Source: JANXUR01 sp038229415
GTDB taxonomy: Bacteria > Acidobacteriota > Terriglobia > Terriglobales > Acidobacteriaceae
Length of the DNA: 64,000 nt
NCBI GenBank assembly: GCA_038229415.1
Contig: JBBROM010000001.1
Location: 372,001-436,000 of the forward strand
Reading direction: 5' to 3'
Shown: one piece after another, positions 60,601-64,000 of the stretch
Layout of the letters: every line of letters starts with the position of its first letter
How positions within the stretch are numbered: position 1 is the first letter of the stretch
The notes under the pieces: model-generated
The model's input: the letters and a program-made list of their open reading frames with translations, nothing else
Told to the model about the DNA's origin: nothing
The model's database searches: none
Position numbers and translations under genes: made by a program

Positions 60601-61803
60601 CTATTTTGCGAAGTGGGCGATTACCTTGCGCACCGCGAGAATCGTATCGTCCACATCTTGCTCGTTCATGCCGTGAAACATGGGCAGGCTGATGAGGCGC
60701 TCGTAAGCGGCTTCGGCGACGGGAAAATCGCCCGGCTTGGTGCCGAGATTTTCGCGATAGTAGGGGTGCAGATGCACGGGAATGTAGTGCACGTTCACGC
60801 CGATATTTTCGGCGCGCAGTGCGCGAAAAACTTCGCCGCGCGTGGCGTTAAGCTGCACGAGGTCAAGCTGAATGGGATACAGGTGCCACGCCGGATTCGC
60901 ACCAAGCAAAATTTTCGGCGTGCCGATTTGCGGTATGGTCACGAACGCAGCATCGTATTGCGCGGCGATGGCGCGGCGGCGGGCGAGATTCGACTCTATT
61001 CGCCGCAGTTGCGACAAGCCGAGCGCGCAAGCTACATCCGGCAGGCGATAGTTGAAGCCCAGTGCCGACATTTCATAAAACCAGTCGCCGGCGAGTTCGC
61101 GCTGACGGGAATCGCGGGTGATGCCATGATTGCGGAAGGTGCGGAGCTTGGTGGCGAGTGCGTCGTCATTCGTCGTGACCATGCCGCCTTCGGCAGTCGT
61201 CAGATGCTTCACAGGATGAAAGCTGAAGGTCGTCATATGCGCGATGGAGCCGACCCGGTGCCCCTGCCAGTCGGCACCAACGGCATGGGCGGCGTCTTCG
61301 ATGACGACCAGCCCGTGCGTTTCGGCGAGCGCCATGAAGGCATCCATCTGCGCGGGGTTGCCGGTGAAGTCCACGGGAAGAATCGCCTTGGTGAGAGGCG
61401 TAATACACGCTTCGGCGAGCACTGGATCAAGATTCAAAGTGTCGGGCCGCACATCGGCAAAGACCGGTCTCGCGCCTTGATAAAGCACTGCATTCGAAGT
61501 TGCGCAGAAGGTCATCGGTGTGGTGATGGCTTCGTCGCCCAGGCCCAGGCCAGCCGCAAATGCGGCTCCGTGCAGCGCAGCAGTTCCGTTGCTGAATGCG
61601 ATGGCGTGCTTTGCGCCTACGTATCCCGCAAAGGCGTGCTCGAACTCGTCGACTTTAGGGCCGGTGGTAAGCCAGTCTGAGCGAAGCGTCGCCACCACAG
61701 CGGCGATATCTTCTTCTTCGATGGCTTGGCGTCCGTAGGGCAGCCACGCCGGGCGTACGGGCGTGCCGCCGTGGATGGCGAGGATGGCGTCAGTGGAAGT
61801 CAC
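60601..61803 (-). CDS. pseC: UDP-4-amino-4,6-dideoxy-N-acetyl-beta-L-altrosamine transaminase
   Basis: 400 aa DegT/DnrJ/EryC1-type PLP enzyme. Signatures: LPYGRQAIEEEDIAAVVATL, GAKHAIAFSNGTAALHGAAF, VVIEDAAHAVGADWQG and the PLP lysine in FSFHPVKHLTTAEGGMV. Uses glutamate to aminate the 4-keto sugar from PseB. Separated from pseB by a repeat element. ATG 61803. Confidence 0.95.
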   Translation of the reverse strand: MTSTDAILAIHGGTPVRPAWLPYGRQAIEEEDIAAVVATLRSDWLTTGPKVDEFEHAFAGYVGAKHAIAFSNGTAALHGAAFAAGLGLGDEAITTPMTFCATSNAVLYQGARPVFADVRPDTLNLDPVLAEACITPLTKAILPVDFTGNPAQMDAFMALAETHGLVVIEDAAHAVGADWQGHRVGSIAHMTTFSFHPVKHLTTAEGGMVTTNDDALATKLRTFRNHGITRDSRQRELAGDWFYEMSALGFNYRLPDVACALGLSQLRRIESNLARRRAIAAQYDAAFVTIPQIGTPKILLGANPAWHLYPIQLDLVQLNATRGEVFRALRAENIGVNVHYIPVHLHPYYRENLGTKPGDFPVAEAAYERLISLPMFHGMNEQDVDDTILAVRKVIAHFAK

Positions 61804-61815
61804 AAGAAGTACATT

Positions 61816-61882
61816 ACCTCAGGGGCTGAAGCCCGGTCTCGTTGCGCATCACAGACGCGGCGCTGAAGCGCCGCTCTACCGA
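61816..61882. repeat. Double-hairpin intergenic element, copy 3
   Basis: CAGGGGCTGAAGCCCG forms a small hairpin; GCGGCGCTGAAGCGCCGC forms a second, followed by TCTACCG, as in copy 1. It lies between pseB and pseC. Confidence 0.65.
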
Positions 61883-61951
61883 GAGTGCCTCATCCGGGTT
61901 TGTTCTGGGTGTTAGCACACAACTTTTCAGAAAAACAGGATGCGCGATCAT

Positions 61952-63076
61952 TTACTTTATCGCCGCTAGCAAATCAGCGGGCAGCGTGGCAGGATCTAGC
62001 AGCTTTAGCATCGCTGGGCCGTCGAGCCATTCGGTGTTGGTGTCGCTGGCATAGCGAAAGCCGTCGGCTAAGGGTTGACCGTTCATCCAGTTGGCATCGT
62101 CCCACCAAGGATGCAGGGGTTTCACCACGAACATGGTTTCGAGTTCAATAGTGCTGCGAGCTTCGTCTTCGCTCAACAGCGACTCGTGCAGCTTTTCTCC
62201 GGGGCGAATGCCAATGTGCTCGATGGCGCACCCGGGAGCCACAGTCTCGGCCAGGTCGGTCATCTTCATGCTGGGTATCTTCGGAACGAAGATCTCGCCG
62301 CCATGCATCTGACCGATGCAGTCAATGACGAAGCGCACACCTTGATCGAGTGTGATCCAGAAGCGGGTCATGCGGGCGTCGGTGACGGTGACTTTGCCGG
62401 ACTTGCGCTGTTCGAGGAACACGGGCACCACGCTGCCCCGGCTGCCCACGACGTTGCCGTAGCGGGCGCAACTGAAGCGGGTCTGGCGTCCACCGGAGTA
62501 GGCGTTGGCTTGCACGAACATTTTCTCGGCGCAGAGCTTGGTGGCACCGTAAAGATTGACCGGGTTGACGGCCTTGTCAGTGGACAGCGCGAGGACGTGG
62601 CGTACACCTTGGTCAATGGCGGCATCAATCACGTTCTTACCGCCCATGATGTTGGTCTGGATGGCCTCAAACGGGTTGTACTCGCAGGCCGGAACCTGCT
62701 TCAGGGCAGCGGCGTGGACGACGACGTCAATGCCGTGGAAGGCACGTTGCAACCGGGCTGCATCACGCACGTCGCCGATAAAATAGCGCAGGCTAGGGTG
62801 GTTGTAGCCGGTGGAGCGCATTTCGTGCTGTTTGAGTTCGTCGCGGCTCAGAATTACAAGCTTCTTCGGTTTGTAGTCGCGGAGCATGATCTCCACGAAC
62901 TTCTTGCCGAACGATCCGGTGCCGCCAGTCACCAGGACGGAGAGTTGAGACCAATCCGCCGACAGGTCGGACGATTTAGATAAATTTGATGAATTGGACA
63001 CATTAGACAAATTAGACAAATCCGCAGCCACTCCTTGCTTTTGCTCCGCCAGAAACCGCGTCCTAAAGTACTTCAT
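61952..63076 (-). CDS. pseB: UDP-N-acetylglucosamine 4,6-dehydratase (inverting)
   Basis: 374 aa from ATG 63076; the frame is open upstream to 63145. The SDR core shows LVTGGTGSFGKKFVEIML, VVHAAALKQVPACEYNP, LSTDKAVNPVNLYGATKL and SRGSVVPVFLEQ; the PseB-type end is GEKLHESLLSEDEAR. First step of the pathway. Unusual: an N-terminal insert of about 20 residues made of LSN-like triplets before LSVLVTGG. First gene of the minus-strand group, facing the Wzc-like gene across 242 nt. Confidence 0.95.
   Translation of the reverse strand: MKYFRTRFLAEQKQGVAADLSNLSNVSNSSNLSKSSDLSADWSQLSVLVTGGTGSFGKKFVEIMLRDYKPKKLVILSRDELKQHEMRSTGYNHPSLRYFIGDVRDAARLQRAFHGIDVVVHAAALKQVPACEYNPFEAIQTNIMGGKNVIDAAIDQGVRHVLALSTDKAVNPVNLYGATKLCAEKMFVQANAYSGGRQTRFSCARYGNVVGSRGSVVPVFLEQRKSGKVTVTDARMTRFWITLDQGVRFVIDCIGQMHGGEIFVPKIPSMKMTDLAETVAPGCAIEHIGIRPGEKLHESLLSEDEARSTIELETMFVVKPLHPWWDDANWMNGQPLADGFRYASDTNTEWLDGPAMLKLLDPATLPADLLAAIK
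62970..63023. repeat. Six 9-bp repeats within the pseB 5' coding region
   Basis: Units such as AGACAAATT and AGATAAATT recur every 9 bp six times, encoding LSN/VSN/SSN/LSK triplets. The 9-bp period keeps the frame, so copy-number change would lengthen or shorten a linker without breaking the gene. Confidence 0.75.
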
Positions 63077-63318
63077 AACGATAACACTGCGTGGGGGGCG
63101 GGGTAGACTTCCGGGGGTAGGCAGCGTTGCTCGGAGTGTTACCATAAGAGATAAGTTTTGCCGTCCCCCAAGGTCTGATGCCCCCAGTTAGGCGTCGGGT
63201 CTGATTTGTTCTGCTGTGTGGCGAGTTAGCCCCCGAAATTGACTTTGCGCGGTTTGGCGCAGGGCCGGGATGGTTCAGAAAGCCACTGGCGGCAGCGGCA
63301 AGCGAGGCAGCCTCAATC

Positions 63319-64000
63319 ATGAATACAGGTAACTATCCCCCGGAAGGTATGGCTGCAGGACAAGGGCCAGTCGTTCGCGAAATCGCGACCTTTCAGCGGG
63401 CTACCGATTTTGCACAACCGATTCTCGCGGGCGGGTCTTACGCCTACGGCGCCACGCCACTGGGGGAGTCGCCTTTCCGTCAGTATTGGCAGGTTTTACT
63501 CAAGCGAAAATGGGTAGTACTGGCCTGCACGGTGGGTATGCTGGCGCTGGTGGGCGTTGCCAGCCTGCGGATGCCCAAGATCTACGACTCCACCAGTCGC
63601 ATGGCCATCAGCAAGTCAGATCAAGCAGCACAATCGCTGCATGAAGGCGGCGCAGACGACTACATAGACGATGCGGAGATGGAGACGCAGGTGCGCATTG
63701 TCCAGAGCGACGTTCTGGCCTTGCAAGTGATCAAGCAGCTGGATTTGGTTCATAATCCCGCCTTCGGTGGTAAGCCTGCATCGGCCGATGCCGTCGTTGG
63801 AGTCCCTGAAATTGCTGGTGCGGAAGCAGTACAGGCATCCGGAGTGCTCGATAGCTTTAAGGGTGGACTCAAAGTGGTTCGGGTGCCCAGCACCCGGTTG
63901 ATTGAGGTGCAGTACCACAGCACCGATCCGCAAATGGCAGCGAATGTCGTAAACACTACCGCTTCGGCCTACGTTGAGCAAAACTTCAAGACCAAGTTTG
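63319..64000 (+). CDS. Wzz-domain chain-length/tyrosine-kinase protein (Wzc-like), N-terminal part
   Basis: 227 codons to the window end. ATG 63319. The N-terminal tail is followed by SPFRQYWQVLLKRKWVVLAC, a transmembrane span (VVLACTVGMLALVGVASL) and a Wzz-type periplasmic part (MPKIYDSTSRMAISKSD, MQTQVRIVQSDVLALQVIK-like, IEVQYHSTDPQMAANVVN). Such proteins control polysaccharide chain length and often carry a C-terminal tyrosine kinase, which would lie outside the window. Divergent from pseB. Confidence 0.85.
   Translation, partial: MNTGNYPPEGMAAGQGPVVREIATFQRATDFAQPILAGGSYAYGATPLGESPFRQYWQVLLKRKWVVLACTVGMLALVGVASLRMPKIYDSTSRMAISKSDQAAQSLHEGGADDYIDDAEMETQVRIVQSDVLALQVIKQLDLVHNPAFGGKPASADAVVGVPEIAGAEAVQASGVLDSFKGGLKVVRVPSTRLIEVQYHSTDPQMAANVVNTTASAYVEQNFKTKF

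Noticed and set aside
62075..62983. 302-codon plus-strand frame across pseB
   Set aside because: Antisense to pseB, no ribosome site, composition typical of a shadow frame.
63077..63318. Riboswitch (cyclic-di-GMP type) before the Wzc-like gene
   Set aside because: GC-rich hairpins occur, but the conserved GEMM sequence blocks are absent.

Overview
The window looks like chromosomal DNA of an Acidobacteriota member (class Terriglobia or a close relative). It is GC-rich. It carries an Oar-type TonB-dependent receptor with a carboxypeptidase-regulatory N-terminus, a Ser/Thr kinase fused to a TolB/PD40-like propeller, a GloVer-repeat protein, a large BNR/TIG surface protein, FecR-like secreted proteins, many Tat-signal proteins and several families of intergenic hairpin repeats. 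The assignment rests on family content and gene style; no rRNA or other taxonomic marker is present.

Layout. 1-8.2 kb: the 3' end of a GWxTD-like secreted protein, a porin-like outer-membrane protein, a Tat-signal small subunit coupled to an amidase, and a 1120-aa TonB-dependent receptor closed by a clear terminator. 8.5-14.6 kb: a minus-strand tyrosine/homogentisate catabolic cluster (hpd, hmgA, an unknown gene, a frameshifted NAD(P)H-binding gene, fahA) with no recognisable maleylacetoacetate isomerase. 14.9-18.7 kb: tRNA-Lys(CTT) followed by a 3.7-kb island bounded by an exact 31-bp copy of the tRNA 3' end. It holds a hydrolase, a quinone-oxidoreductase-like enzyme, two DoxX-like proteins and small membrane proteins, but no integrase. 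18.8-28 kb: the kinase, small membrane proteins, a decayed lipocalin-like gene and the 1328-aa BNR/TIG protein. 28.1-35.2 kb: an ECF sigma/anti-sigma pair divergent from a Tat metallophosphoesterase plus cupredoxin, then formate-THF ligase, a nitroreductase, a possible structured RNA and a degenerate receiver-like protein. 35.3-39.1 kb: an ammonium transporter, a polytopic membrane protein and a methyltransferase interrupted in frame by twelve G. 39.2-44.1 kb: an orphan ParD with a truncated ParE, TypA, a GloVer-repeat protein, and a Phd/PIN toxin-antitoxin module whose start lies on a perfect 38-bp palindrome, then a CDGSH protein. 44.3-50.5 kb: a Tat FAD enzyme with an exported partner, proC, an Mrp-type ATPase and a nucleotide-sugar dehydrogenase. 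50.9-64 kb: two tandem FecR-like genes and a surface-carbohydrate region with a glycosyltransferase-like protein, a complete pseudaminic-acid-type pathway and the start of a Wzz/Wzc-type chain-length kinase.

How the genes fit together. The right end forms a nonulosonic-acid locus. PseB, PseC, PseH, PseG and PseI make the sugar, and an SpsF-like cytidylyltransferase is the candidate activator. That activator is fused to a glutamate-1-semialdehyde-type aminotransferase and accompanied by a Gfo/Idh oxidoreductase, which suggests an unusual derivative. The left part is general soil-heterotroph metabolism: outer-membrane uptake, amide hydrolysis and tyrosine degradation.

The most interesting points are the integrase-less tRNA-Lys island, the G12 tract as a possible phase-variation switch, the palindrome-controlled toxin-antitoxin start, the fused sugar enzyme, the exported amidase subunit, and the unknown gene in an isomerase-less homogentisate cluster.
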